From: CADCVT01 sp035940955
Lineage (GTDB): Bacteria > Actinomycetota > Thermoleophilia > Solirubrobacterales > Solirubrobacteraceae
Direction of reading: 5' to 3'
Assembly: GCA_035940955.1 (NCBI GenBank)
Contig: DASZEJ010000058.1
Span: forward strand, 1-64,000
Length of the DNA stretch: 64,000 bases
The notes under the pieces are model-generated. The model had not been told where the DNA came from. It saw only the letters and a list, made by a program, of their open reading frames with translations, and searched no databases. This document shows, in pieces, positions 8,401-17,153 of the stretch. The position numbers were made by a program, and so were the translations under genes. Numbering within the stretch: the stretch's first letter is position 1; every line of letters starts with the position of its first letter.

Positions 8401-11226
8401 TCATCGCCGCGGCCCGACCGCCACGCTCGGCTCGTCGTCTTCACGCGAGACGTCGATGTGCAGGTCCGAGTGCTCGGTGACGTCGTCGGTGTGGGAGATG
8501 ACGAACACCTGCCGGAACTCGGCCTCGGCGAGCGCGCGCAGCTGGGCGAGCAGCGCGCGGCGGCGGGTCGGGTCCTGGCTTGCGAACACCTCGTCGAGCA
8601 GCACGAACCCGGTCTCCGCGCCGCGCGTGCGCGCGAGCGTGCGCGAGAGCGCCAAGCGCAGGCAGAGCGCCGCCAGGTCCTGCTCGCCGCCAGAGAAGCG
8701 CTTGAGCGGGTGCAAGGAGCGGCCGGCGACGATCTCCAGCGCGTAGGAGTCCGACATCTGCACGGCGCTGTAGCGCCCGCGTGTGATCTTGCCCAGCAGC
8801 CGGGCGGTCTCGTGTTCGAGCGTGGGGCGGGCGCGGCGCGAGGCGTCCTCGCGCAGCGCGCTCAGCGCGTCGGCGACGTGGCCGCGCAGGCGCAGCTCGC
8901 CGCGCGCTGAGCGCAGCTTGCGGGCCTGCTCGCGCGCGTCGGCCAGCCGCGCCCGCGCGCCGGCCACCGCATCAGAGTCAGTGGAAGCCTTCTGCGATGC
9001 CTCGATCAGAGCGCGGCCGGCCTGCTCGACTTGCTGTTCGGCTCGCGCGCACGCGCTGCGGGCGGCATCGAGCTGCTGGTCGCTCACGGCGACCCCGCTG
9101 ACGGCGGCGTCCAGCTCGGCGAGCAGCTTGGCCGCCGTCTGCGCCTTGGCTTCCTGCTCGGCCAGTCGGCGGCGCAGGAGCTTCAGGCCGTCCGCCTTGG
9201 CGCGCAGTACGGCGCAGCGCTGCGCCGCCTTCGTCGCTTCGGCCAGCTGCGTCCGCACGCGCGTGTGCTCGTCGGGCTGGTAGCCGTTGACGCCGACCGC
9301 GGCCAGCTGCTCGGCGTACAGGCGCGCTTCGCCTTCGGCCTGGCGCTGGTGAGCGGCGAGCTCGCCGGCCTCGCGTTCGGCGACGCCGGCGCGGCGCGCA
9401 CGCTCGCGCAGCGCGGGCAGCCCGGACGCGAGCTCGGAGCGCTGCGCGGTGACCCGCGCAAGCTCGCCGTCGAGCGTCTCGCGCTGCGCCTCGTCGCCAG
9501 CTAGCTGCTCGCGCAGCGCGTCGAGCGCCGCTGCGTCGGCCACGTCCCCGAGCGCGCGCCGATCGGCAGCAAGGCCGCGCAGCCGTTCGGCTTCGGTACG
9601 CAGCTTGGCCCCGTTGCTCTTGAGCTGCGCGAGCTCGGTGTCGAGTTCGGCCAGCCGCGTGCGCGCGGCTGCAAGGTCTGCGTCGTAGCCGGCGACGATC
9701 TCATCGCGTTCGCCGTGCTCGTAGGTGCGCTTGCAGGTCGGGCAGGCGGCCTGGGTCTCGCCGGCCAGCACGGCCTCGCGGTGCTCGGTGTCATGGCGGA
9801 TGGCCTCGTCGAGCTGCGTGCGCTGCGCGCCGAGCTGCGCCCATCGCTCCAGCGCGCGCTCGACGGCCTGCTCGGCGTCCGCCTGCGTCGCCAGTTGCGC
9901 GTCGAGCTCGGCGGCGTGTGCGCCTCGGCGTAGCTGCTCGCGCAATCCTGTCAGGCGGGTGTCGAGCGCGCGCAGGTGCCCATCGAGCTGCTGCTCGCGC
10001 TCGCGAAGCGCCTCGATCTTGCGCTCGCGCCGCTCGATCGCGCGGGCGAGCTGCTCGCTGCCGCTGAGGGCCTGACCACCGCGATCATGCGCCACCGCCT
10101 CTGCGTCGTCACCTCGCCGCTCTTCCCCGCCGTCGGCGCGGTCGTCGCCGTCGCCGAACGCTCCGTCGTCCTGCACGCTCGCCCCGACCAGCGTCGGCAT
10201 CGGCACGAGCTCGGCCAAGCGGCCACGCACCGCTGCCAGTTGATCGGCCAGCTGTGCGGCGCGCTCGAGCGCCGCTCGCTGCTCTGAGCGCAGCCCTTCG
10301 GCGCGCTCGTGGTTCGAGCGCTTGTGGTCAAGCTCGCGCTCGCGCGCAGTGAGCGGCTCGACCTGCTCGGCCAGCGGCGCAAGACCTTTCAGCTCCTGGG
10401 CGGCGCCCTCGGCTTCGGTCACCTGCGCGCGCAGGGCTTCGGCCGCGCGCTGCTCGTGCTCGGCGCTCGTGCGCGCGCTCTGCGCCTTAGCGCGGCGCTC
10501 GATCATGGTGCGCTCGCGCCCGCGCAGCGTTTCGAGCGCTTCGGCCGCTTGCGTCTTGGCCTCCGTGGCCGTCTTCAGCTTTGCCTTGGCGGCCTGGACG
10601 CGCAGGTCGCCCTGCTGGGCTTCGCGCTCGACCTGCTCGGCCTCGGCCCGCAGCGCATCGACATCGGGGACGTCGGCGTCCAGCGCGCGGAGGACGGCGC
10701 GCTGCTCTTTGAGCGCCTCCTGCGCGTAGTCGGCCGCCCGGCGCAGGCGCTCGACGCCGAGCAGCACCTCGACCTGGGCCACGCGCCGCTCGTTGTCGGA
10801 GTCGAGCGCGAGCACCTCCTTCTGACGCGCGTAGAACGTCGCGCAGAACATCTCGCGCGAGAGCCCGAGCAGCGTGGCCACCTGCCGGCTGGTCTCGTCG
10901 AGCTGCGTGCAGATCGTCTCGTCCGTGGTCGCGTCAAACAGCCGCGCGGTCTTCTTGTCGACGCGGCGCACGCCGTACGCGCGCCCGCCGATCTCGAACT
11001 CCACCTCGACGAAGCACTCGGCGTTCTCGGGGCAGTCGTCGCGGCGGACCGGCGTCGAGCTGGGGCCGCGCTTGGTGCCGTACAGCGCCCACTCGATCGC
11101 CGCGAAAATCGTGCTCTTGCCCGCGCCGTTGTCGCCGACCACGGCGGTCACGCCGTCGGCGCGTAGGTCGAGCTCCAGCCGCTCGAACGAGCGGAAGTTC
11201 TCCGCCTCGATGGAGATCAGCTTCAC
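8401..11226 (-). CDS. sbcC: SbcC/Rad50-type SMC ATPase
   Basis: A 941-residue protein with a split ABC ATPase and long coiled coil. Walker A GDNGAGKST is at 31-39, a Q-loop region (CATFYARQKE) near 120, the zinc-hook CPTC at 495-498 between coiled-coil arms, the signature FSGGEQDLAALCLRLAL near 842, and Walker B LLDEVFASQD near 880. With SbcD this would tether and trim DNA ends or hairpins. The start is GTG 11226, overlapping the SbcD stop (GTGA). A low-complexity Asp/Gly insertion (about residues 350-385) is unusual. The ATPase motifs look intact. Genomic setting behind an ImmA/XRE pair is atypical for housekeeping sbcCD. Confidence 0.9.
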   Translation of the reverse strand: MKLISIEAENFRSFERLELDLRADGVTAVVGDNGAGKSTIFAAIEWALYGTKRGPSSTPVRRDDCPENAECFVEVEFEIGGRAYGVRRVDKKTARLFDATTDETICTQLDETSRQVATLLGLSREMFCATFYARQKEVLALDSDNERRVAQVEVLLGVERLRRAADYAQEALKEQRAVLRALDADVPDVDALRAEAEQVEREAQQGDLRVQAAKAKLKTATEAKTQAAEALETLRGRERTMIERRAKAQSARTSAEHEQRAAEALRAQVTEAEGAAQELKGLAPLAEQVEPLTARERELDHKRSNHERAEGLRSEQRAALERAAQLADQLAAVRGRLAELVPMPTLVGASVQDDGAFGDGDDRADGGEERRGDDAEAVAHDRGGQALSGSEQLARAIERRERKIEALREREQQLDGHLRALDTRLTGLREQLRRGAHAAELDAQLATQADAEQAVERALERWAQLGAQRTQLDEAIRHDTEHREAVLAGETQAACPTCKRTYEHGERDEIVAGYDADLAAARTRLAELDTELAQLKSNGAKLRTEAERLRGLAADRRALGDVADAAALDALREQLAGDEAQRETLDGELARVTAQRSELASGLPALRERARRAGVAEREAGELAAHQRQAEGEARLYAEQLAAVGVNGYQPDEHTRVRTQLAEATKAAQRCAVLRAKADGLKLLRRRLAEQEAKAQTAAKLLAELDAAVSGVAVSDQQLDAARSACARAEQQVEQAGRALIEASQKASTDSDAVAGARARLADAREQARKLRSARGELRLRGHVADALSALREDASRRARPTLEHETARLLGKITRGRYSAVQMSDSYALEIVAGRSLHPLKRFSGGEQDLAALCLRLALSRTLARTRGAETGFVLLDEVFASQDPTRRRALLAQLRALAEAEFRQVFVISHTDDVTEHSDLHIDVSREDDEPSVAVGPRR

Positions 11227-12383
11227 CGGCTGGCCTCCGCGATCAGCGTCTGGTCGGCCTGGGCCAGGAAGGCTTCGGCTCGGCTGACCAGCTGCTCGGC
11301 CGGGGCCTTGGGCGCGTGCTCGGCCGCCCAGGCCAGCAGGAAGTCGCGCAGCGCCGGCGCGGGCGCGGCCGCCGCGGCGGCCTGGCCGGTGAGCTGCGGC
11401 TCGCGTTCGAAGTGCAGGCACGCCGAGTAGGCGGCGGCGACCGCCTTGTGGTCGACGGCGTTCCAGTCGGCGGCGGAGACGTTGCGGATCGCCAGCCGGA
11501 CCATCGCTCCGGCCAGCGCCTCGCCCGCGTCGGCGGCGCGAGCCAGGAGCGCCGCCGTCAGGTCGTCTGTCTGCGCGGCGTCGATCGCCGGCAGCGTGAT
11601 GTGCGCGCGGGTGGGGACCGGGTGCAGGCGCAGGTAGTCGGCCGACATCCGCCCGGCGGCCAGGTCGACCTCGACAACGCCCTTGTGCGGCGCGTCGTCG
11701 GCCCACGACAGGCGCTCCAGCGAGCCGGAGTAGGCGGCGTTCTCGCGTGCAGGCGCGAACTTGTGCAGATGCCCGAGCGCGACGTAGTCGAACTCGCCGG
11801 CGCCGGCCAGCTCCTCGCCCGAGAGCGTTACCGAGCCCGCTTCGGCGCCGACGACGTTGCCCAGCCCGTCGAGGCCCATGTGCGCCATGAGCACGTTGAA
11901 CTGCGCCTCGCTGGCAGGCCGGGCGGCGCGCAGTGCGGCGGCCATCACCTCGGGCTCGTTGTCGTGCGCGATCGCGTGCACGGCCAGCGTCGCCGAGCCG
12001 TCGCGCGCGGGGATCTCGATCACCTCCGTGCCGCCGTAGACGACGTGCACGCCGCCGAAGCGCGCCAGCACGCCGAAGATGTGCTCGGCGGCGGCCACCC
12101 GCGGGGTGGAGTGGTTGCCGGCGATCACCACGGTCGGGATGCCAACCTCATTCAGGCGGCGCAGCCCGTCGAGCGCCACGCCGAGCGCTGCGGTCGACGG
12201 GTGGTAGGAGTCGAACAGGTCGCCGGCGTGCACGACCGCGTCGGGCTCAAGCTCGACGATCGTCTCGATCGCCGCGTTCCAGGCGCGGTAGATGTCGAGC
12301 TCGCGCTCGTTGCGGCCTGCGTCGTCGACCCGGTGCAGCTGACGGAAGCCCAGGTGGGTGTCGGCCAGGTGGCAGATCCTCAT
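11223..12383 (-). CDS. sbcD: SbcD/Mre11-type nuclease
   Basis: A 386-residue calcineurin-like phosphoesterase. Metal-site motifs are visible in order: ADTHLGF (Asp8, His10), GDLFD (Asp55), GNHST (Asn90, His91), an MAHMG segment and GHLH. The 3'-5' exonuclease and endonuclease activity of this family requires two Mn ions. The ATG at 12383 overlaps the upstream protease gene by ATGA. Distance and overlap with sbcC indicate a stoichiometric complex. The C-terminal capping region (ALRDFLLAW onward) is Ala-rich. Confidence 0.9.
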   Translation of the reverse strand: MRICHLADTHLGFRQLHRVDDAGRNERELDIYRAWNAAIETIVELEPDAVVHAGDLFDSYHPSTAALGVALDGLRRLNEVGIPTVVIAGNHSTPRVAAAEHIFGVLARFGGVHVVYGGTEVIEIPARDGSATLAVHAIAHDNEPEVMAAALRAARPASEAQFNVLMAHMGLDGLGNVVGAEAGSVTLSGEELAGAGEFDYVALGHLHKFAPARENAAYSGSLERLSWADDAPHKGVVEVDLAAGRMSADYLRLHPVPTRAHITLPAIDAAQTDDLTAALLARAADAGEALAGAMVRLAIRNVSAADWNAVDHKAVAAAYSACLHFEREPQLTGQAAAAAAPAPALRDFLLAWAAEHAPKAPAEQLVSRAEAFLAQADQTLIAEASR

Positions 12384-13114
12384 CGACGACCTCCACGGCC
12401 GCGCGCGCCGCGCTGCTCGCCGACCACCGGCACCGAGGCCATCCAGGCCGGCAGCAGGCCGAGCGTGAGCAGCCGCAGGCGGATGGCCGGGACGCTGACG
12501 TCGAAGCGCTCGGCCAGCGCCGGCAGGTTGCAGCCGGTCGCGCGCGCCTGCTCGTGCACGAGCAGCTCGGGCATCAGCAGCTCGGACGCGAAGGCGTTGG
12601 CTTCCCGCTCCTGGCGCGCGAGCTCGCGCTTGCGCTCGGCCTCGGCGGGCGAGAGCTCGGCGATGTCCTGCGGACGGCAGGAGAAGCTGCACTGGCCGCC
12701 GAGCACGTGCAGCACCCAGTGCCCGGACTCGTGCGCGATCGTGAACCGGCGCCGCCCGCGCGAACGCCGACACTCGGTGCGGTCCAGCCAGATCCGCGAG
12801 CGGTCCGGGTCGATCATGCCCGACAGCCGGCCGCGGTACTGCGGCGCGCCGGGCACCGAGCGCACGTCGTCGCACTCGACGATCAGCAGGTCCAGGTGCG
12901 ACTCGGCGATGTCCTCGACCGGGACCGGTGGCACGCCGCCGGCGCCGTAGGTGCTCTCGTAGGAGCGCAGCACCTCCAGCGCTGCGGCGACGGGGTCGAG
13001 CTTCGAGCTGTCGGCCACCGGGGCACACAGGTCGCGCCCTTCCGGCGCCGACCCGTCGACGACGGTCGTCTCCGTGTCGTTCTCGCCGCCGTGGATCAGG
13101 CGCAGCTCAGGCAT
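12380..13114 (-). CDS. ImmA/IrrE-type metalloendopeptidase
   Basis: A 244-residue protein with the zinc-protease helix TIAHESGHWVLH (HESGH at 128-132) and the third-ligand region EREANAFASELLMP, diagnostic of the ImmA/IrrE (COG2856) family. In ICEBs1, ImmA cleaves the XRE repressor ImmR to induce the element, and in Deinococcus IrrE plays the same role after DNA damage. The XRE-type gene immediately upstream, with which it overlaps by 8 bp, is the obvious substrate candidate. The sbcD start overlaps its stop by ATGA, which suggests the nuclease genes are tied to the protease signal. Confidence 0.88.
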   Translation of the reverse strand: MPELRLIHGGENDTETTVVDGSAPEGRDLCAPVADSSKLDPVAAALEVLRSYESTYGAGGVPPVPVEDIAESHLDLLIVECDDVRSVPGAPQYRGRLSGMIDPDRSRIWLDRTECRRSRGRRRFTIAHESGHWVLHVLGGQCSFSCRPQDIAELSPAEAERKRELARQEREANAFASELLMPELLVHEQARATGCNLPALAERFDVSVPAIRLRLLTLGLLPAWMASVPVVGEQRGARGRGGRR

Positions 13115-13769
13115 CGGGCCCTCCGGTGAACAGTCGGCGCACGAGCTCGACCTGAGGGTCGGGCCCGACGGTGCGCGCGTCGCCCGCTCGGCCGCTTGGC
13201 GCGCTGCCCGGGTCGTCGCCGGCGCCGCGGCCCATCGCCGGGGCGGGCCGCAGCCGCGGACCGCTCTCGCCCCCGCCCGCGCTGCCCGTCGGACGCACGG
13301 CCGCGCGGAAGTCCTCGAACTCGGCCTGGAAGAAGTCGGCCAGGCTGCGCAGCAGGCGGTGCGCGATGTTCGGCCCGACGAGCTCGCCGGACTCCAGCTG
13401 GTGGTAGTGCTCGCGCAGCGCTTCGCGGCCCTCGGGCCCGAGCTCGTACTCGGCGGCGAGCGCGTCGACCACGTCGCGCGGGCGGATGCCGCGGGCCTTG
13501 CGCATCTGCTTGAGCGCGCCGGGGAGGATGCCGGCCTGCCCGGCCTCGGCCCGCACCGCGGCGACCGCGCCGAGTGCGGCCTCGAAGGCCTCGGACGTCA
13601 GCTCGGAGGCGCGCAGGCCGCGGGCGGCCCGCAGCGCACTCAAGCGGCGGGTGAACTCCTCGTGGCGCGCGGCGGGCACCGTGCGCAGGTAGTGCTCGGG
13701 CGCGTGCAGCTGCCCGGCGTTCATGTCGTCGACCGCGGCCAGGAAGGCCTGCTCGAAGGCGTCGCTCAC
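13107..13769 (-). CDS. XRE-type helix-turn-helix regulator
   Basis: A 220-residue protein. A helical N-terminal part is followed by a helix-turn-helix-like region at about residues 85-150 (LKQMRKARGIRPRDVVDALA, then LREHYHQLESGEL, which resembles the last XRE helices). A long Pro/Gly/Arg linker and a short C-terminal helix (VELVRRLF) follow. The linker would be a plausible cleavage zone for the adjacent ImmA-type protease (inference). It overlaps both neighbours, ATGA at 13766-13769 and 8 bp at 13107-13114. The helix-turn-helix assignment is moderate because the first helix is weakly conserved. Confidence 0.7.
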   Translation of the reverse strand: MSDAFEQAFLAAVDDMNAGQLHAPEHYLRTVPAARHEEFTRRLSALRAARGLRASELTSEAFEAALGAVAAVRAEAGQAGILPGALKQMRKARGIRPRDVVDALAAEYELGPEGREALREHYHQLESGELVGPNIAHRLLRSLADFFQAEFEDFRAAVRPTGSAGGGESGPRLRPAPAMGRGAGDDPGSAPSGRAGDARTVGPDPQVELVRRLFTGGPDA

Positions 13770-14212
13770 GAGTTCGTCCCCTTGTTCGGCTTCAGGCGGC
13801 CGTCTGCGAGCGCCTCGCCCAGCGGGCCCTCGACCGTGCGCAAGCGCGGCGGGCGAGCGGTCAGCCGAGGCGGCGCGGGCGGCGCGGGCGCCATCGCCTC
13901 GACGCGCTCGCGCGCCAGGCGCCCGGCGAGCACCTCGACGGCCGGCAGCTTCTCCTCGCGCGCCAGGCGCATCTGCAACTGCACGCTGGCGTCGACAGTG
14001 GCGGCGGTAATCTGGTCGGCGTCCAGCCCGCGGGCGGCGCCGAGCTGGGCGGCCACCCGCTCGGCATGGGCGATGCCGCGCACCAGCAGGTGCTCGGCGG
14101 CCTGCTCGAAGCGCACGTCGCCCGAGCGCAGCAGGTCGTAGCGCACTCCTTCGAGCTGCACGTCGTCCAGGGCGCGCAGCCAGCGCTCGTCCAGGCGGTC
14201 GCGTTCGTTCAT
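13766..14212 (-). CDS. Unknown protein between sigma factor and XRE regulator
   Basis: A 148-residue protein. The N-terminal 100 residues are helical and charged (RWLRALDDVQLEGVRYDLLR, AAEHLLVRGIAHAERVAAQLG). The tail is Pro/Arg-rich and ends in KPNKGTNS. No membrane segment and no known domain are visible. Its position immediately after an ECF-like sigma factor (ATGA overlap at 14209-14212) makes a cytoplasmic anti-sigma or co-regulator role possible, but the sequence does not show an anti-sigma motif. Confidence 0.65.
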   Translation of the reverse strand: MNERDRLDERWLRALDDVQLEGVRYDLLRSGDVRFEQAAEHLLVRGIAHAERVAAQLGAARGLDADQITAATVDASVQLQMRLAREEKLPAVEVLAGRLARERVEAMAPAPPAPPRLTARPPRLRTVEGPLGEALADGRLKPNKGTNS

Positions 14213-14853
14213 GACCCGTCCACCGACAGCGGGCCCGGATCTCTTACTGCGCGCTGGTCAGCCAGCGCATCGGAGCGCAGGAGCTTCTTCAGCGCTCGCG
14301 AGGTGGCGGTGTCGACGACGCGCCGGTGCACGCCGTGGCGGCGAGCGATCTCGTCCGGCCGCAGCCCGCCGAAGAAGCGCTCGGACAGGAAGACGCGGTC
14401 GCGCTCGGGCAAGGCCGCGATCCGCGCGCGCAGGTCGGCGGCCTCGGCCTCCAGGCTGGCGACGTCCTCGACGCCGACCGCGGCGAGCGCCTCGTTGGAG
14501 ATCTCGCCCGGGCGGCGCGCGCGCCGGCGAGCGAACTCGGCGGTCTGGTCGGCGATCTTGCGGCCGATTACCGCGCCGAGCCCGACCTTGCCGGCCAGCA
14601 CGTTCTCGATGTCCTTGATCATCCCGAGCCGCACGCCCTGGACCATCTCGTCGATGTCGGCGGTCGACGGCTGCTGCGTGTAGGCGCGCCACTCGATGTC
14701 CGAGCGGATCTCCTTCTCGTAGCGGCCGATCAGCTTCGCAAGCAGGATGTCGGCATGCAGGCCGCCGTCGGCCCGCCCGCGCGCGACCCTCAGCTGCCCC
14801 AGGAGGTCCGCGTCTCGATCGTCGTCGTCTTCGTTCGCCGGCTCGGTGCTCAT
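14209..14853 (-). CDS. ECF-like sigma-70 family factor
   Basis: A 214-residue protein. Residues 34-88 look like sigma region 2 (LIGRYEKEI, then ADIDEMVQGVRLGMIKDIEN). Residues 94-115 match the usual linker helix (IGRKIADQTAEFARRRARRP). Residues 148-192 are region 4 with a helix-turn-helix (LPERDRVFLSERFFGGLRPD, EIARRHGVHRRVVDTATSRALKKLL). The ATG at 14853 has an AGGA ribosome site about 6 nt upstream. It heads a string of overlapping genes down to sbcC, so it probably directs transcription of its own operon. The -10/-35 specificity cannot be read from the protein. Confidence 0.75.
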   Translation of the reverse strand: MSTEPANEDDDDRDADLLGQLRVARGRADGGLHADILLAKLIGRYEKEIRSDIEWRAYTQQPSTADIDEMVQGVRLGMIKDIENVLAGKVGLGAVIGRKIADQTAEFARRRARRPGEISNEALAAVGVEDVASLEAEAADLRARIAALPERDRVFLSERFFGGLRPDEIARRHGVHRRVVDTATSRALKKLLRSDALADQRAVRDPGPLSVDGS

Positions 14854-14995
14854 CGAGATCCTGTCGTTCGGGCTTGGGTGGGCCGCGCGCTGTCGCCCGG
14901 TTAACCGACGCCCTGCTGGTCGGTCTTACAGGCCGCGTCGGACCGCGCGGGCGAGGCCGCCCGCGGACATGCCGCACGCTGCGGGGTCTTCGTGC

Positions 14996-15217
14996 TCACG
15001 CCGCTCGGTCGCCGGGCTCGATGACTGCGAAGCGCAGCTCGTCGCCGGCGCCGGTCGGCGCGACGAGGCCGGCGTGCACGAGCGCGGCCAGGTCATCGGC
15101 CAGCTGGCGGGCGACCCGCTCCTCGCGCGCGACCGCGCCGAGCACGTCCGTCGCGGGCGCAGCGCGTGGGCGGCGCCGGCGGCGGGTCGAGGCGTCCGTG
15201 GTGGTCTTCGTCTGCAT
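14996..15217 (-). CDS. Small unknown protein upstream of the sigma gene
   Basis: A 73-residue protein with a basic N-terminus (RRRRRPRAAP) and a helical C-terminal half ending in DELRFAVIEPGD. An AGGAG ribosome site 6 nt before ATG 15217 supports translation. It lies 142 bp upstream of the sigma gene on the same strand and could be the true first gene of the operon. No family recognised. Confidence 0.55.
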   Translation of the reverse strand: MQTKTTTDASTRRRRRPRAAPATDVLGAVAREERVARQLADDLAALVHAGLVAPTGAGDELRFAVIEPGDRAA

Positions 15218-15393
15218 CCTGGGCTCCTGTGGCGTCTACGCGCCGTCGCGTATGAAGTCGGGATGGTGGGCGGCGGGTCGGACGGAAGGGGGCGCTGGCT
15301 TCGCCGGCGCTACGCGTAGCGCTCGGTCTCGATCCCGCTCGTTGCGCGCTTTGTTGACGAAGAAGCCGCTCGTTGCGCAGCTTCGTCACCGCC

Positions 15394-15466
15394 GTGCACA
15401 GAGTTCTCAACAGGCGCTGGCGTAGAAGTCGCCACGCGGCAAGGCTTATGCACATCCGGTGCACAG
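15394..15466. promoter_or_regulatory. Repeated GTGCACAG sites in the divergent intergenic region
   Basis: The 270-bp gap between the leftward operon and the rightward HARE-like gene holds two direct copies of GTGCACAG (15394-15401, 15459-15466). The second is part of a TGCAC-N5-GTGCA dyad (15449-15463). They are candidates for binding of the XRE regulator or another operon regulator. No -35/-10 pair is convincing. Confidence 0.4.
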
Positions 15467-15487
15467 CCCAAGCTGACGGGCAGTCCC

Positions 15488-16255
15488 GTGGCCCCTGTAG
15501 AACCGCTTCACCCGATGACGCCTGCCGCCCCTCCACCTTCTGCTCGCCTGCTTCGCGCCGCCGAGGCCGAGCGCGCCGACCTGGCTCGCCACCGTGCCCG
15601 ACTGGAGGCCGAGCGCGAGCGGCTGCGTACCGAGCTGGAGCGGATCGACGCGGGCCTGGTCGACGTGCGGGAGCGCGAGCGTCTGCTCGATCGCCTGGCA
15701 CCGCGAACCGCCGACGACGACGTCGACATGACGGTCACGACGCTGGCGCCCGGCCGAGCCGCTGGTGTGCCGGCCCGCACCGCAGAGGAGGCCGAGAACG
15801 CGCGGGCCGGTGACGAGGCGCTGCGCACCGTGCTGCGCGGGCCGGCGATCCGCGAGACGGCCGTCGGGCTGCTCGTGGAGGCCGGTGACGCCGAGGCGCT
15901 GCACTACCGCGACTGGTACGAGCGTGTGCGCGCGGCCGGCTACGCGGTCGCTGGGAAGGACCCGCTCGCCGTGTTCCTCACCCAGCTCTCGCGCTCACCA
16001 GCGTTGCGCAGGAGCACGCAGGCCGGCGTCTACCAGCTTGACCGCTCCGCGCCCGCGCGGCTGCGCGGGCGACTGGAAGAGCTGCACGAGGAGCTACGCG
16101 AGCTGCCCACGTCGCCTGGCGCGACGGCCGACCTCGCCCAGATCCGCGCCCGACGCGAAGAGCTCAACGCGGAGATCGGGCAGACTGAGAAGGCGCTTGA
16201 AGAAGCTGGGCGGCTGCTTGAAGCCGGCGAGCGGGCGCTGGCCGTCGCCGGCTGA
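15488..16255 (+). CDS. Coiled-coil protein with HARE-HTH-like winged helix
   Basis: A protein of 255 residues from GTG 15488, or 246 from ATG 15515; neither start has a strong ribosome site. Residues 19-72 and 190-252 are highly charged coiled coils. Residues 118-185 (IRETAVGLLVEAG, LHYRDWYERVRAAGYAVAGK, then VYQLD) have the pattern of the HARE-HTH winged helix. That domain is known from RpoE subunits, ASXL proteins and restriction-associated proteins and has been proposed to read DNA modification state. It is divergent from the sbcDC operon. The fold assignment is by eye. Confidence 0.6.
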   Translation: MAPVEPLHPMTPAAPPPSARLLRAAEAERADLARHRARLEAERERLRTELERIDAGLVDVRERERLLDRLAPRTADDDVDMTVTTLAPGRAAGVPARTAEEAENARAGDEALRTVLRGPAIRETAVGLLVEAGDAEALHYRDWYERVRAAGYAVAGKDPLAVFLTQLSRSPALRRSTQAGVYQLDRSAPARLRGRLEELHEELRELPTSPGATADLAQIRARREELNAEIGQTEKALEEAGRLLEAGERALAVAG

Positions 16256-16271
16256 GCGACGGGTGGAGACC

Positions 16272-16436
16272 CTAAGCCGAGCGGGCGGCGCGGCGCAGGG
16301 CGCGGGCGCTGTCGAGCTTGCGCTGCGCGTCGCGCAGGTCGCTCTGTGCCGACTTGAACAGCTTCTTGCCAGCCTTCATGCGCGGCGTGAGCGGCGCCTT
16401 TGCGGCCTTGGCGGTTGTCGCGCGTGAAATGCTCAT
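16272..16436 (-). CDS. Very small basic protein (54 aa)
   Basis: A 54-residue reading frame rich in Lys, Arg and Ala (MSISRATTAKAAKAPL, KAGKKLFKSAQ, ending RRAARSA). A GGA sits 7 nt before ATG 16436. An in-frame ATG at 16448 would add four residues. The spacing of Lys/Ala helices suggests a nucleic-acid-binding peptide. Convergent with the HARE-like gene and co-directional with the next membrane-protein gene upstream. Confidence 0.5.
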   Translation of the reverse strand: MSISRATTAKAAKAPLTPRMKAGKKLFKSAQSDLRDAQRKLDSARALRRAARSA

Positions 16437-16472
16437 CGAGACATCCATGGTAATGCCCGCACGGACCGACGT

Positions 16473-16982
16473 CTAAGCCGCGCCGCCGGGCTCCTCGTCC
16501 TCGCCGTCGTCGGTAAGCAGGGCCGACAGCGACGCGGGCGGCGTCGCCGGCGGCTCGATCTCCGCGGCCTGCTCGACGGCGGCCAGGCGCTCGTGCAGGT
16601 CGGAGACGATGTCGTCGGCGCCGGCGCTGATCTTGCCCAGCGCGTCGATGGTGCCCTGAAGTGCACGGGCTTGCTGCTCGGCGGCCACCTTCTCGGCGTT
16701 GGCCTGCGCGGGACCGGCGGTCAGCCCGGTGAACAGCCAGCCGTGGAAGACCAGGGCGATCACGTTGAGGATCGCGCTGGCGATCGCGAAGAGCGCCAGC
16801 GCCACCAGCGCGCGGTAGACGAGCTCGTGCTCCAGCGCCCACGCCGGGATCTTGTCGGGCAGGTCGCCGGTCAGCGCCAGCACGATCGCGAACACGGCGA
16901 TGATCACGGCGCCGCGGCCCATGAAGCGGCGGCGGCCGGCGTCAGCGGCCTCCGGGTCCGGGAGTGAGGGGAAGAACGGCAC
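16473..16982 (-). CDS. Membrane protein with two TM helices and coiled-coil tail
   Basis: A 169-residue protein. A short cytoplasmic N-terminus is followed by two hydrophobic segments (about residues 24-40, AVIIAVFAIVLALTG, and 58-85, ALVALALFAIASAILNVIAL). A soluble helical domain follows (TIDALGKISAGADDIVSDLHERLAAVE) with an acidic tail. No family recognised. It sits inside the accessory block with small basic proteins on both sides. Confidence 0.65.
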   Translation of the reverse strand: MPFFPSLPDPEAADAGRRRFMGRGAVIIAVFAIVLALTGDLPDKIPAWALEHELVYRALVALALFAIASAILNVIALVFHGWLFTGLTAGPAQANAEKVAAEQQARALQGTIDALGKISAGADDIVSDLHERLAAVEQAAEIEPPATPPASLSALLTDDGEDEEPGGAA

Positions 16983-17153
16983 GACTTGATGCGAACCGTA
17001 CGCGGCAAGCCGGACCTCCTGCGAGCTTTGCGCTCGTGCCGCGGCGGCAACCCTTCCAGCGCTCGCAGCTCACGCGACTGTCAGAGATCAGAGGGCGGCG
17101 CCGGTGAACTCCATGAAAGGCCGGCATCCGGTCGGCCCACCGAAAGGACCGTC

